Assembly: GCF_013377015.1 (NCBI RefSeq)
Contig: NZ_JACABA010000005.1
Span: 124,001-188,000 of the forward strand
Origin: Rhodopseudomonas sp.
GTDB lineage: Bacteria > Pseudomonadota > Alphaproteobacteria > Rhizobiales > Xanthobacteraceae
Length of the DNA: 64,000 nt
Reading direction: 5' to 3'
Shown here: one piece after another, positions 63,621-64,000 of the stretch
Layout of the letters: the number at the start of each line of letters is the position of its first letter
How positions within the stretch are numbered: position 1 is the stretch's first letter
Position numbers and translations under genes: made by a program
Notes under the pieces: model-generated
The model's input: only the letters and a program-made list of their open reading frames with translations
Databases searched by the model: none
What the model was told of the DNA's origin: nothing

Positions 63621-64000
63621 GCCACCTTCCCCAAGAGCCGCGCGGTGACTTCCGGCTTGAACTTCGCCTTGTCCTCATGGGTTTTCAGCAGGCACATCAA
63701 GGTCTCGTGCACGGTGTCCGGTGCATCGTGCAGGTCGCGAACGTCGAGCCCGACCAATGCGGCCGCCCAATCCAGCGTTTCGGCGACGCCCGGCACCTTG
63801 CGCAGATCCTCCTTGCGGATCGATTCGACCAGTCGGGCGATCTGCAACGACAACGACGCGCCGGCGCCGGCGACCCGCGCCATGATGATACGGGCCTCGC
63901 GATCGACGTCGGGATAGTCGACATAGTGATAGAGGCAGCGCCTTCGCAACGCGTCGGACAGTTCACGGGTGCCGTTCGAGGTCAGCACCACATGCGGGAT
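63617..64000 (-). CDS. coxD: CoxD-type MoxR AAA ATPase, 3' part only
   Basis: The last 127 residues are in view; the gene continues past the right edge of the window. The segment begins at the sensor-1 region (VVLTSNGTRELSDALRRRC), includes the Arg residues that face the nucleotide and the small helical lid domain. MoxR ATPases pair with VWA proteins to remodel metalloproteins; here the partner is coxE, which overlaps by four bases. Confidence 0.85.
   Translation of the reverse strand: MPHVVLTSNGTRELSDALRRRCLYHYVDYPDVDREARIIMARVAGAGASLSLQIARLVESIRKEDLRKVPGVAETLDWAAALVGLDVRDLHDAPDTVHETLMCLLKTHEDKAKFKPEVTARLLGKVA

Overview
The window comes from a high-GC alphaproteobacterium. The gene content points to the Rhodopseudomonas/Bradyrhizobium group (Nitrobacteraceae): a full nosRZDFYLX nitrous-oxide reductase cluster, anaerobic ubiquinone genes ubiTUV, cox-type maturation genes, FixK-like boxes and two families of long palindromic intergenic repeats. 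The species was not determined.

Layout. 0-6 kb: end of a CFA-synthase-like methyltransferase, two small membrane ORFs, then ubiD-ubiX (minus strand) diverging from ubiT-ubiU-ubiV plus a small unknown gene (plus strand), with a 14-bp FixK-type box between them. 6-15 kb: a minus-strand central-carbon run tkt, gap, pgk, class I aldolase, thiE-like, Sel1-repeat protein and suhB, with a MazEF-type toxin-antitoxin pair between pgk and the aldolase. 15-31 kb: ordinary chromosome (DUF4164-zapA, an RlmD/TrmA-type methyltransferase, tlyA, a nucleoside deoxyribosyltransferase, dxs, xseB, a deacetylase, a 5'-nucleotidase, a c-type cytochrome, an MFS pump, a thioesterase, a radical SAM/SPASM protein, an enoyl-CoA hydratase and an acyl-CoA dehydrogenase).

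31.4-51 kb: an accessory island that begins at tRNA-Gln(UUG). Beside the tRNA lie a frameshifted istB relic and a fragment resembling an ammonium transporter; an IS5-like relic sits further in. Almost every gene here has a signal peptide or membrane anchor: a TPR-CHAT (caspase-like) protease, two membrane/secreted unknowns, a protein built of 18-residue repeats, a DUF1036 protein, a tandem FGE-sulfatase-fold protein, tiny secreted peptides, a trypsin-like protease, its catalytically dead paralogue (His to Asn, Ser to Ala), a jelly-roll-like protein, a 1485-residue TPR protein with six CX11C modules, and a second FGE-fold protein. About ten kilobases of this run on one strand with short gaps. 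I infer an exported protease/pseudoprotease system that uses domain types known from bacterial conflict systems, but placed outside the cytoplasm. This is the most novel part of the window.

51-61 kb: a ferritin-like gene diverges from nosRZDFYLX. nosR has a TTG start and a near-consensus FixK/FNR-type box upstream. Nitrous-oxide respiration and O2-independent ubiquinone synthesis therefore both carry anaerobic-type control sites in one window. 61.1-61.5 kb holds a palindromic dispersed repeat. 61.5-64 kb: minus-strand coxD (cut by the window edge), coxE and an xdhC/coxF-like gene, which assemble a molybdenum hydroxylase of the CO-dehydrogenase type; its structural genes are not in view.
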